A DNA stretch of 64,000 nucleotides. Source: Uloborus plumipes. Taxonomy: Eukaryota > Arthropoda > Arachnida > Araneae > Uloboridae. A program made the position numbers and the translations under genes. The stretch is from contig JAXGGA010000028.1 of the NCBI GenBank assembly GCA_038373865.1, positions 62,001 to 126,000 on the forward strand. Reading direction: 5' to 3'. Positions 1-12,600 of this stretch are shown piece by piece; positions within the stretch are counted from its first letter, which is position 1, and each line of letters opens with the position of its first letter. Below the pieces are notes generated by a model. That model was not told the DNA's origin. It searched no databases and was given only the letters and a program-made list of their open reading frames with translations.

Positions 1-606
1 GTAGCTGAGAGAGTTAAAACGTGGCTTATCATCATTGGTTTCACTTTCAGAAACTATGTGACCCCACGTTGGCAGTTGAGATCGCACATCTGTCAGACGT
101 TGGTAACGATAACCTGAAGATGATGATGCAGAATCTACCCATGGTGCTTTCAGATCATTTAACCATTGATCAGTTCTCTGAGAGAGCGCAGAGTTCGTTC
201 CCGAATAGTCGAGGAGATTGGAAGAACGGCGTCTACTCAAAGCTCTAGACCGTATTGACTCTAAAATAGAGTCTGTTTCTCTGTTCATTTTTGGCTTTTC
301 ATCTTCAGTGTAAGTGACAAAAACATCGTCGAAGTCGTAACTATCGCTAGCTAATGACGATTCTTGAGATTTTACCCACTGAGTTACATCGTCTGCGCTG
401 ATGGCTCGTAAAAGTGCATTGTTTTTTGCTCCTGGAGTACTTTCCAACTCGGTGTGCTGAGATCCTGTTGATAAATGAGGCTTTCTCGGCAAAATTTCTT
501 CTTCAGGTACAGCTTCGGTGAGGTTATTTGGCAATTCAATGGAACTGTCCGACCAAGCACAATCTTCAGCTGGTTTGGAGTTACTTGTGCTGCTATTTAT
601 AGACAC
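1..606 (-). CDS. Exon k: continuation of the acidic Ser-rich tail, open at the left window edge
   Basis: Acceptor TTTTTTAG is at 613-607 and the exon then stays open for 202 codons to base 1, with no stop in this frame. It begins VSINSSTSNSKPAEDCAWSD and includes DDVTQWVKSQESSLASDSYD and an SRRRSS motif that fits a basophilic kinase site. No domain is recognised. Coding is supported by the long stop-free reading in AT-rich DNA, the higher GC than the flanking intron, and the phase match with exon j. The stop codon and 3' end lie beyond the window. Confidence 0.85.
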   Translation of the reverse strand, partial: MSINSSTSNSKPAEDCAWSDSSIELPNNLTEAVPEEEILPRKPHLSTGSQHTELESTPGAKNNALLRAISADDVTQWVKSQESSLASDSYDFDDVFVTYTEDEKPKMNRETDSILESIRSRALSRRRSSNLLDYSGTNSALSQRTDQWLNDLKAPWVDSASSSSGYRYQRLTDVRSQLPTWGHIVSESETNDDKPRFNSLSY

Positions 607-3600
607 CTAAAAAAGTTTTATAATGTCATCCATTAACAAATATTATGAAAACGCTTAGCACTAAATTGACAAAAACTGATGAGAAAAGTTTAATAAATTA
701 TAAGGCTATGTATAGAAGTTTCCAGAGGTGTTACAAAGTTTTATGCGTAAAGGGTCGATTAACCCGAAAGGATAACTAGGTCCTGGTACTATCTTGGGGG
801 TTCTCATCGCAACTGCAATATACTAAAATCATAAAATGATACACATGGAAATTAAGTAAAATTATAGTAATAATTTAGCAATAATACAGTTGACGCTCGT
901 CATAACGACCACACGTTATAAAGACCATCCTAATATAACGACCGGTGAGAAAACCCCCATCTGTATCCCAATATACTCTATGTTCTACCTTATAGCGACC
1001 ACTCGTTACAAAGACCGTTTTCTGTAGGACGGAGACGGTCGTTATATCGAGCGTCGGCTGTACTTATAAAATGACAGGAATAAAGTAATGAAATCAACAT
1101 TTAACAATTGCCTTCACTATAAGCATAACAGCTTAAAGTAGCTTCAGTGTGCGATAAGAATAGTTTTTTTTTCATTTCAAGGGTCTCTAAAACTTAGGCC
1201 ACCAAGAGTGCGACCAGGAAGAGCCATGCAACAATCAGGTTTTCAGTCGAAATTTATTCATTATGTAAAGTTACTGATAAAAGTAACTGATATAAAGTAA
1301 CTGAGTAACCTAACTGATAAAGCTGGTGTAACGCTACGCATCGCTTATAACATTGCACCTGTTTTATCAGTTATGTTAATCCATTGCATTGGAGGCAGTT
1401 TTGGATGCAGAATACTGTCACCGCTTTCACAGAATAAAGTTACACACATTTTTTAGTGTGGAGCTGATTAGCTACCGGTATTAAAATAATAATAATAATA
1501 GCAATAACAAGCTTTAGCTTACTTCGTCAGCATCTTTATTTGAGCTGTTGTCCGCATGAAATGTCTTATTCCTGCTATTGTTCAAAAGACTTTGATATCG
1601 GGCAGTATAGTCTACGTGGTTTGTAGAGTTAATACTTAAACTATACTTATCAAAAAGTTTTCTTAATGCTTCACTCGCTTCTAGCAAGCAATGTCGACAC
1701 TTAACAGAATTAGAACTTAGATGATGGCACGTGCATATCTTCTTCGTACTTGATCCAATGATCTTTCCTTGTGCTGAAGACGATGATTGCCCAGAATCAT
1801 CTCGATCAGTATCCACTTTCTTCAAGGAATCTTCAGGGTTTTCTTCGTAAAATGGTAACTCTGGAGATGTAAGGGAAGACCTCTGGGTATCTCCAGCGTG
1901 TTTCACTGTAGAATGGCTCGTTGCTTCACTTCGGTCTTCTGGGGAACTGCTTCCTTGTTCTTCTTCCGGTGGAGCTAAGGGAGCTGCTGGTGCACCATTT
2001 TCACAAGTGTGAACGCTTCCTCGCCGACTTTGAGCAAGAAGTGGTGTTCTACAAGGAGTTGAGTAGCATCCGCTATCGAGTCTATTACGAACTTCCGGGG
2101 CTGATTTTTCATCTCTTTTCTTTTCCATAAGGAGTTCCTGCAAAACAAAAAGGAACAAATAAAACATTTGCTATCCAATTAAAAAAAAAAAAGCAAGACC
2201 ATATAGACAGTATTTTTACTTTATAATAAAAGAGTCGCTTTTTGGGTACATAATTTTCAACTTATAATTGTTTTCCAATTTTTCATTTGGCACTAGTGAT
2301 AACAGATTGAATATTAAATGCTGCTGATTTGGCCACTCAAGAAGTTTTACGTTAACTCTTCTATATATTGAAAATACAATGCGCCGTGTAAAAAAGAAGA
2401 AAAAATTTCAACACCCTGTCATTTTTGTAACTTTTGTAATTTAGTTTGATAATTTAATTTTTCTTTATAAGTGTGAATTACTAGTGTAGTGTCCAGTGTC
2501 AGCTGCACTGGTGATTTAACCGTAAAGTATCACCTAGAGTAACCTTAACCCTACACTGCATGATTTTTTATTTTTCTTAGAAAAAAATATATGTGTTTGT
2601 CAATGTAATAAGAAAACATGGAAAAATATTTAAAAAAATTTAACTCTAAATTTTCACCACTTTCTAATTAAAAATAGTTTTGTTGCCAAATGGCTACACC
2701 ATGCATTCAACAGATAAAAATGGTTTTAAATGATAGTCTTGAAATTAGTTTTTTTTTGTAAAGAAATAGAGGAATTGAACATTTGGTGCACTGTACTCTT
2801 GTAATCCTTTATATTTTGACATTTTACATCATTGTTTATTTGTAATGTGTTCTTTCCGATGATCAATTCTGTCAAATCTAATATCTTTTGGAGGCTCTCT
2901 CGCGCAAGCTTTCTTTTTTTTTGGTTTGTAACTCTAGTTCATCTGTAGCTAATGGTCTCCCTCTTTTTAATACGCTTTTATTAATTTCACATGTGGGTTT
3001 GTTTGTATGTATGTCTGTATGTAACTTTGAATAAAAGATAAAATTTACTTTCTTTGCAAATATAAAAGTAATATATTTAATATTATTTTTAATACTAAAG
3101 GCTAAACTGTATTGCATGTTGATGTATTATAAGGGCATGTAACCTTAAGTGCGGATATTCAGTAGTTTTGAAAATCAGAGGGAAACCCGTGATGATCATA
3201 GCGCATTCCTATGTAAAAGCGTATTTTTTAGTTTTTTTCAAAACTATATTTTAAAATTATTAATGATTTTATTTGCCCGTATAAGCACAACATTTGTGCT
3301 AACAGAAATCTAAAATAAACACGTTTTGAAGGCTTTTCCCTATTGATTTTTTGCTTGTTCACTCTGTTGAACATCAACTAAGCATTGATAATTGCAAGGT
3401 CTAATAAACAGTAGAACAGTCGAAAGTACCACTTTTGGGTCCGCATGATTATTTTATACCTTCCAGAAAGAGAAAAAAGCTAGCACGAAACGTAAACAAA
3501 GCACATACTTCATGAACTACAGAGATGAATCGAAGTGTTCTCTGGATGCTTACTGCATAATGTTGCCAAACGGCTACAGACATGTATTATGTCCTAGATT

Positions 3601-6600
3601 TTTTCCAAATTATTATTTTGATATAAAACGCATCGAAAACGAAAGATAAATGTTTATTTTATTCATGTTATTTCTTTAAAAGACAAAGAAAATATTTCAT
3701 TGTAAAAAATAATTTCAGAACTTGGTAGTTTAAGTGATTTTAAAAGCTATCTATATGGATTCATTTCAGAGCATATAACAGACCAGTGCTGCCATGTATG
3801 GAGGATAAATGGTGATAATTGCTTTAAATATACCCAATACTTACTTTTTATGCATTGAGTTGCCTTATGACTACATTCTGCTATTCATAAGGAGGACAAA
3901 TTGTCCATGTATCCAATTGGCAACACCATGCAGTGTAGGGTTAAAATATTTCAGTTCAGTTTTCTTGTTTTTTTCTTTTACCTTGATTTAAATGACTTAT
4001 TTACTTTTTTTATAAGTTATTGCAGTTTTGCTCATACTTAAGTAATTGTTGTTCTTTTTCAAAAATACTTCTTTGACGTTTTACTTTATTCTTTCTTACC
4101 ATATGTGTGTGTGTGTACATATAAATATACTTCTCCGAGCTCATAGTCTCAAAGGGTGGCCCTCCGCCATGAACAGTTTGTCTCTCGATGCCTCTTATAT
4201 TTAGTTCCTCTTAAACAACAAACAAGCAGGGCCTGATTCCTGAATAGGCCAACTAGGCCATGGCCTAGGGCCCCCTTTAGTTTGTGTCCCCCAAATGTCT
4301 AAAATTGCTCTAGTCAATGTCTAAATTTGTTTTTATCCAATGCCTAGAATTGTAAGGCCTCATTGCAGGGGACGTCAAAAAAGTATTTTGCCTAGGACAC
4401 CACGATACCTTAATCAGGCCCTGCAGATAAGGGAAGTTTCACTATCAGCTTCATTACTGCGAAATTTATTTTTACTCGAGTACGTCCTTTAAATATTATA
4501 TGCTATTTATTTAGGGTCAACATAATCGATTATTTAAAAAAATATTAAGTACAAACCGAAACATGGCAGAAGCATGTGTTTCTCAACTTTCTGTAAATTT
4601 CTACGCTGTTAAACTTCTGAGGATTCGGACCATATACAGTTATATAATTGAAAAAATCCCCTTATGCCCGAAGCTGTATTATAAATTAAAATGCAATATA
4701 ATGTCAAACAAGGAAAAAATAAATAAAATAAAACACATAAAATGTGAATAACATGTCTTGCTAAACTGCAAACATGATTAATTGAAATAAATAAAAAAAA
4801 CGAAGAAAAAGAAAGGGGGAAGGGGGATGAACGATGACCTTCCTAACGAAATTCCGAAACTACGGTGAATTTTTGCTTAAGGATATTAAGTTTGACCTCT
4901 CTATGGTGTTGTGAAATCAGAAACACTCCCAAGTTAATCCTCGAATAGATGTTCCTATCAATTACAAATTAATTTTTAAAAAGATTTCGTGCTGCCATCT
5001 GTGATCAAAATTTTGAATCTTAGAGTTGATATAGAACTTCTAATACTTATATATTATCCAGCTCAAAAAATTCTGCGTAATAAAAAATTGTTTTTTATTT
5101 CTAAAAGTGATATTATATTATTCTATCTAATATTTTTGGTATATAGATACTGAATTTCTAACAGAAACTCTCTTATTTTGAATATAGGGCGCTTTCCCAT
5201 AAAATACTACTCCATACTACGTCCATGTATTTCGTGTAATGTTCACTGAAGTTTGTGTTTTTGTAAGCAAATAAAACCTCTCATTATTGAAAAAACGATA
5301 GACATTAATAAAAATAGCTATTGAAATCCTGTAAAAAGTAAATAAATATTTTCTCAGAATTGAATATTAATAATTCAATCTGGATTTTAGCGTTAAGAAA
5401 TCAGATTACTATAGCACCTTGAATACCATTTAATATCTTTTTCTATTTTTAAGTAGAAAAATATTTTGAATTTCATGAGCTGAAGTGATAAAAAAAAGCA
5501 ATGAAATATCATAGCTCCTTGTTCCACAATTGCTTTATCTGGTTTTAAATTGGATTTCTAAGTGAGGAATTTGAATATATTTCGGTGAAGAGACATTTGA
5601 TAAACATTACCCCTACGCCATTTATTGCAACACTCTTTAGAAATGACCCAGAATTAGTGATAATTCTGTATACTACTTTAGAGGGAAAGTGTCTTAACTA
5701 GCCAAATTGAATTGATCAGCTCAGGATCTATGTCAGTTTGTCCCCTCCCCCTTCTCAAAGAAATTGCTCAATTCAAAAAAATAAATTAATAAGTAAAAAT
5801 AAAGCAGATAAATGAATAAATAAATAAAAAAAGCAAAAATTAAAATAATAATAATAAATCATAGGATCTCAGTCGGTGCGCATTACTCTCATGGCTTTAC
5901 ATTTTTTGAACATTATTATTAATTTATTTACTTCTTTAATCTTTTCATCGATTTTTAACAGTTCAGAACACTCATCAAATTGTACGGGGAAATTTATATT
6001 GTGTGTAATAATCTCTTTGGTGTAATTGCTTCGAACAAATTGTATCGGGAAGGGGATTTGATACTGAACGTGAACAGAAAAGGATTTTTTAATTTAATAT
6101 GTTTTGAGTATTTTTTGAACAACTTGCTTTAATGCCCAATGGGTGAAATTCAAAACTTACTATCTGAAAATTACCAAACTTTTTTTTCTGCTTTAAGAAA
6201 TCAGCAAAATAAAGAAAAGAAACGAAAAAAAAAAAAAAATCGAAATTTTCTGTAGACAAATAATGCAAGAAACTTGAATGATTGACTTTGTAAGGAACGT
6301 TTTTTTTTTGTTTTTTTTTTTACATCCAGAAGAAAAGGAGTAGCTACAAATGGTTTTAGTTTTATTAAAAATGATTTGTTTAACCATATCTCTCCCCCCC
6401 CCCTTTCCATTCTAAATTACTAATACTCTCCAGTTTTGACAACAGTTAAAAGAAAGTAAAATATTTTCTTGCAAAATAGCTTAAAATCAAAATAAATGTA
6501 AAGACTATTACTTGACGGGATGGAAAAATAAAGTACCCTCTTAAGTAGTAAGACATCGCCCCTAAGCCACGGCTAAAGCAGAACTACACGAAGTATACCG

Positions 6601-9600
6601 CCAGCTCGGTTATGTCATCCAGATACTGCAGTTTCATCTTCATTGGGAATCATCAGTCTGGCTTACACAGTTTCCGAGCTGGAGGCGTCAATCTTCTTTC
6701 AGAAGCAAAGAGTGAAAAACAAACTAGTAGCTAGTAAAAAATAGCACACCAACTAGCGACCGCAGCAATGGTACTCTTCAACTCGAAAATTGAAGGCGAA
6801 AGCTTGTGTATTAAGTAGGGATGCACCGATAAGCAAATTGGCCGATTACCGATTAATCCGTTGTTGATAATCGGCCGATTAATGATAAGAATGATTGTTT
6901 TTAATACTACAGGTTCATAATCACTGCTTTTTCTCTCTTTCCTGAATAAATTCTTTTCTATTTATTCCTGAGAGAAGATTTTTTTTTTCCCATTTTGTTA
7001 ATTTTCGCAAAATAATTTCAATATTTTATCAAATTTCTTAGAACCATTTTTCATATTATTGTCAATAATATTACTTTAGCACATTGTTAATTATAATTAT
7101 TGGACATAAAAATTAAAAAAAAGGTCGAGGGGGAGGGTCTGTGGGAGGCGGTAATTTTAATTAAGAGTACTTTTAATTAAAAATTTTAATGATCAGTAGC
7201 CAGTAGAAAACTATCGCCACATGAAAAATGTTGCAACATTGTCTATGTGTATATTTATTCAAAGTAGGAGAATTTATTTATTAAAAACTTTATATCAACT
7301 ATGAGGGTTATTATTACTGTCAATAAAATCATTCATCATAGTTTCTTAGTGAAGGTACACTTTAAAGAACAATATTAAAAAAAAAAAAAATACAGCCGAT
7401 TAATTGGCCCAATTTTGCCGATTATTAATAATCGGCAAAGTGGCCGATTATAGCCTACCGATCAATCGGTGCATCCCTAGTATTAAGTAGTAAGCGACTT
7501 AATAGTACACCAATGCACCTATCAATGATTGCATAAAAACGAGCTAATTCGAAAAGTGCTGTTTTCTTTAGCCATTGTTTCTCTATAGTTGAGAATATGT
7601 AACTCCCTGGGTTTCTCTAGAAAATAAGGATTTTAAAGAAAAAGTCACATTTTCTATGTACTATAAAAGAAATAGCTATTTTTATTTTTGAAATAAATGA
7701 ACTATCTTTAAGCATTTAGCAAAAATATTAACTTGAAAGTAGAGATGACGCGAAGCGGAGTTTGGCCGAAGCGCCGAATACCGTAGCTTCGGCTGCTGCA
7801 CATATTGAAGTTTAGCATTGAAAGTGTAATAAATACATGCAATATGATACTATGCTCCATATATTTCCATGTTCTTAGTGTTACACATCAGTTTTAGCGT
7901 AATGTCTCAGTTTTAAATTTATTTCAGTAATTAAAGTATTTATTTTTGTTTGTACTCGTAGTATCAGGAAAGAAGACAATTCTAATTTTTTTTATTTACG
8001 CAAATAGAATTACCATTATTAGGAATATGAAAAGCATGTTCTTACAGTTAAGTTGATGTTTGTAATAAAACCGAGTGATTTTATCAAATATTATATTACG
8101 GGAATTCAGTTGCTATTTGCATTTTATCAACATTATAATAAGAGATGGGCGAAGCGCAGTTTAGTCGAAGCGCCGAATATCGAAGCTTCCGCCAGCTAAT
8201 GGCTGAAGCGTCGGCTGGTGCTCATAGTGCAGTTTTAATACTGAATGCATTAATTGAATACATTTAACATTGCATACATTGCATACAATATGATTCTATT
8301 CTTCCTATGCTTTAATATTTCTAGATGAACACAAAGGTTTTAGCTTACTGTCTCATTTTTAACTTAATTTCACTAGTCAAACTGTCTATTTTTTGCTTTG
8401 TACTATTAGAAAAGAAGACAATTCTTTATTTATTGAAAATAAGCAATATGAAGCATTATTTGGAATATGTAAAACATGTCCTACAGTTAAGTTGTTGTTT
8501 ATAATAAAACCAACTGATATGATCAAATATTAAATTACAGAATAATTTAACTAGAAATTAGCTGCTATTTACATTATGTCTTAATATTGCGTGTGTAACA
8601 GATATCTAAATATTCTTAATCTTGAAAGTTTGAAGTTGAATTTTTCAGAGTCGTTCACAGGTATTCTTCCTTGCTTATCATTCAGTACTTATATTTTAAA
8701 GAAAATATTTTATGTGTTTAGTTTTGGAAATGTGTACTTCAAAAATAATTAAATTGAAAGTAAGCTTTTTTCCTTGAAGTAATAAATGAAATCAAAACTT
8801 AATATCTTCCATCAAAAGTGAATGTACAAAGAATGGGAACTGTCTTCATATTTCGGCATAGCAAAAAATAAATAAAAATTCAGCTTCAATTTACTTTTTT
8901 TTAATTCTCAAGATGTTTTATAATCCTTAACTATTATTAATAATCTTCATCAATATCTAGAGAATGGGTTTAAATTTTGTTACCTAATACTTGAAGAAAA
9001 ACTGATATTTTATACCTACAACTTTATCAAATAAAATATGTGTTAAAAAAAAAAAAAACTCCTGGCCTGCTAAATTTCAAAAATTGGCATTTTCATACAT
9101 AATCTTTAACGTTAGAAACATGCAAGAAAGTCACGTTTCACTAGGTTTATTTTAAACAAACTAAAGTTGTTCATATAATTATTAACGAAATGTAATTCAT
9201 TTTATAAGAATTTTCAAGTTAAATGTAATATACTGTTAATTATTGAACAGTTTCTGATTCCAAGGGCTCAATACACACACTCAATTTATTTAAACATAAT
9301 TTTCTTCAATGTTTTATTACATTTTTTATAGTATATATCTCAAAGGTCAATATTTTATGGAATTGTAGCTGTAAAATGAAAATTTACAACATAAATTATT
9401 GTAAGCCGAAGAGGCATAATTACACTTCATGCTTCGGCCAGACCAAAGTTTCTGTGAAATGGCTGAAGATTCGGCCCATCTCTGCTTAAAAGTATTCAAA
9501 TAAAACAATAAGTTGCTTGTATTACTTTAATTTTTCAAAAATATACTATTATTTATACTAAAAATAATCTTGATTTTTTCTTTTTTTTGTTGAAGGCCCA

Positions 9601-12600
9601 CGAGCTAGTACTATCGCGATTATTTAGCTGTTTCATTACTGTCGTGCTGAGGCTGAGACAACTTTAAGTTATCCTTAAAATGATGTTTCATGCTATAAAA
9701 ATGATAAACCCAAACATTTCCCCAATTTATGTTTGCTGATAGAAGTGCAATAAAGCCATAGCTGACATCCTAAATGCTAATGCTTCACCACTTTAAGAAT
9801 CTACTATGATCGTATTTGGATTATGGTTTTTAAACCTTTACCTATGCCGTCATTATGAGTTCAATATTGAAGGTTCTTTTCATCTACATAGTATAATAAA
9901 ATGTCTGAAATGCGAACAAGATATAAATTACGTTGCTGCACTAATTACATGTCATTCAAGCCATAAATTACATTGACAAGCTATAAATTCCGTGTTATAT
10001 CAATCGTTGCTTGGCGCAAAAATGCAGTTCTCATCTATGCCAACCTCTGGTAGAGTTTTTAGTGCATTAACGGGGTCAAAGGCTGTATTTTAAGCTATAA
10101 ATTTTCATGTGAATATTCAGTTATAAATAAAATGATCGAGAAATGCAATAACCCCTCGTTATATCGCGCATGTCGGGGGACAACAAAATAGCGAGATATA
10201 CCCGAAAATGCTATATAACGAAAGTCATAAAAAGTAATAATTCTGAAAATTAATTATCATATTAGTTTACTTTCATATTATAAAGCTTTTTCAATAAACC
10301 AAAAGAAAATTAGTTTACTCAATATTTGTTTTAAATTTAAATGCAGGAAAAAGGGAAATGCAGTTCTTGAGAAATTTAATACTTTTTTTTTTTGTAATTT
10401 TCAAATGTACAGCAACACTTTCTTTTTACAATAATTTTTCGGGAGACGAAAAAATAAAATAGCACGATATCTCTGTGTTAGCGATATAATGAGGCACGAT
10501 ACAACAAGATGTTACTTTTATTAGTTCTGAATAAAAAAGCTTATTTACTTGGTATATATAAAGCAAAGGCTTTAGAATGTTAAAGTATAATACAATATGA
10601 ACGATGAAACTACTAGAGCATCTTAGCTTACAGTTGGTCAATGATTAGGTATTTAAGAGAGAAAAATATTCGGAAATTAGTAATTGAGATTTCATAATTA
10701 TTCCTCGGTAGCACTGACGCACTGTACAACCATTCTCCATTTTTTAACAGAAATGTTTCACTTCTCTCTTGAAGAAGCTAGCAAACTCAGCCATTGAGAG
10801 CATTGAGAACAAGTTTAAACGCGATACAGGCAAATATGACTATAAAAGAAGAAATTGAAATCAAACATGCTGTTTTTCAAAAAAGAAAAAGAAATTGCCA
10901 TTACTGTTCAAATTGAAAAAAAAAACAACAGTAATAAAATGAGCAAATGCAATGTATACAGACGAGCGTTCTGTATTTATGCTATACGTGAAGCTGTTAT
11001 AAAAACGAAGCACTACATTTAAAGGAATTATTACACTTGAATACTGTACCTCAGAACCAGACTAACGTAAGTCCATTTTCGTCATTTTTCGGTAGAGGGA
11101 AAAAACGATTGTCGAATACATCGTTTTTCCCCTCTACTGAAAAATGACGAAAATGGACTTACGTTAGTCTGGTTCTGAGGTACAGAATAGTGCTGTCTCC
11201 ACTTTTAAAATAGTTTAAAGTTACAGCCTTGTAGCGAAGGCTAAAGCAGAATTGAAAGCAAATATTGAACCTCTTGTTAGATCATTCTTTTTTCCGGATA
11301 TTGTAACGAGCCCTTCATATTTACTTGTACCAGGAATGGGTGTACGGTGCTAGATTAATATATCTTTGTTAATGTTCGTTAGAAATGGGGTTTTCCTCAC
11401 ATCGTTTCAACTATTTAAAAAAAAAAAAACCCTCACAAAAAGAATTTTTTTTTTTTAGAAAATGCTCACCTGTATTTTTTGCTGAATATGATCGACAGGG
11501 GCGGCTCGTCTCGGTGCAGATGTAGAAAACTCTGCTGAACTGGGACTGCGAGACAATTTTGTGACCACATCGTAAATAATTAAAGAACCTTCTGCAGTTC
11601 CAACTAAGACACTACCAGAAAATGGAAGTAATGCTGTTATACGGGAGCCTCCCATTTCATCTTCTCCAATCTGAAAACAACAGACGGAAATCAAAAGACA
11701 TGTAACATCTATACAAAATTACTTAAGAGTAATTTATAAACTCGCCGATGTGTTATGTTCTAGAAGTACTTATGCACTGCAAAAAATGAACTGTTGTTTT
11801 TACAGTCAATTACTGGCAGCCGAGGTTCCAATTTAAAACTGTAAAATGCGCAGCAATAAACTGTAAAACTAGCAATTTTGCAGTTTCTTACTGTAGAGTT
11901 AGCAATTTTACAGTTTCTTACTGTAAAGTTAGCAATTTTACAGTATCGCAGTAAAATTTAGCTGTATTATACTGTATAATACTGCAAATATAATAAAAGT
12001 ATAATACTGGCAGAACAGGTTCCTGTTTAAAACTAAAACGCACGTTAATAAACTGTAAAATTTGTAATTTTACAGTTTATTACTATAAATTAGCTGTATT
12101 ATACTGTAAAAACAACATTCATTTTTTAGCATAGCAGTTTTGGCTTTTAACATTGTGAACGGAACTTACTTTTGGTGAGCGGGGATATCTATTGTCTTTC
12201 ACATCAAATAGTAACCTACAAGTTAGGGTGTGTGAATCCCATAGTTGGAGTATGGAAGACCCCCTGATCGCCAACCAGACTCCCCTGTCATCCGAAACTA
12301 GCATGGAAATGTAATCCAAACAGCTGGAGGATGTTTGGAACTGGTCAATAGCATCCAGTGTTCTGAAAGAAAAGTAATTTTCTCAGAATAATAACAGAAA
12401 ATGATTCAGTCTTATTACATAACTAGCATGAAAGTTAAACTCAGCTGATTTAAATGATAATTAGCGTAATATTCACACTTACCTGGCATTTAAAATGACA
12501 ATGCGGTTTCCTGTGCCACACCAGAGTTTCCTTTCAACTAGTCGCAAACAGGTTACTGGGCTTGATCCAATCATAATGTAAAATATTTCTGGCTTTGGCG

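Noticed and set aside
21..248. Plus-strand 75-codon frame at the left edge
   Set aside because: It overlaps exon k in antisense; the minus frame is open over the whole 606 bp and joins exon j in phase.
1921..2130. Plus-strand 69-codon frame
   Set aside because: It is the antisense shadow of exon j, which has splice sites and phase support.
4100..4130. GT-rich microsatellite as a regulatory site
   Set aside because: Short simple repeat with no associated gene.
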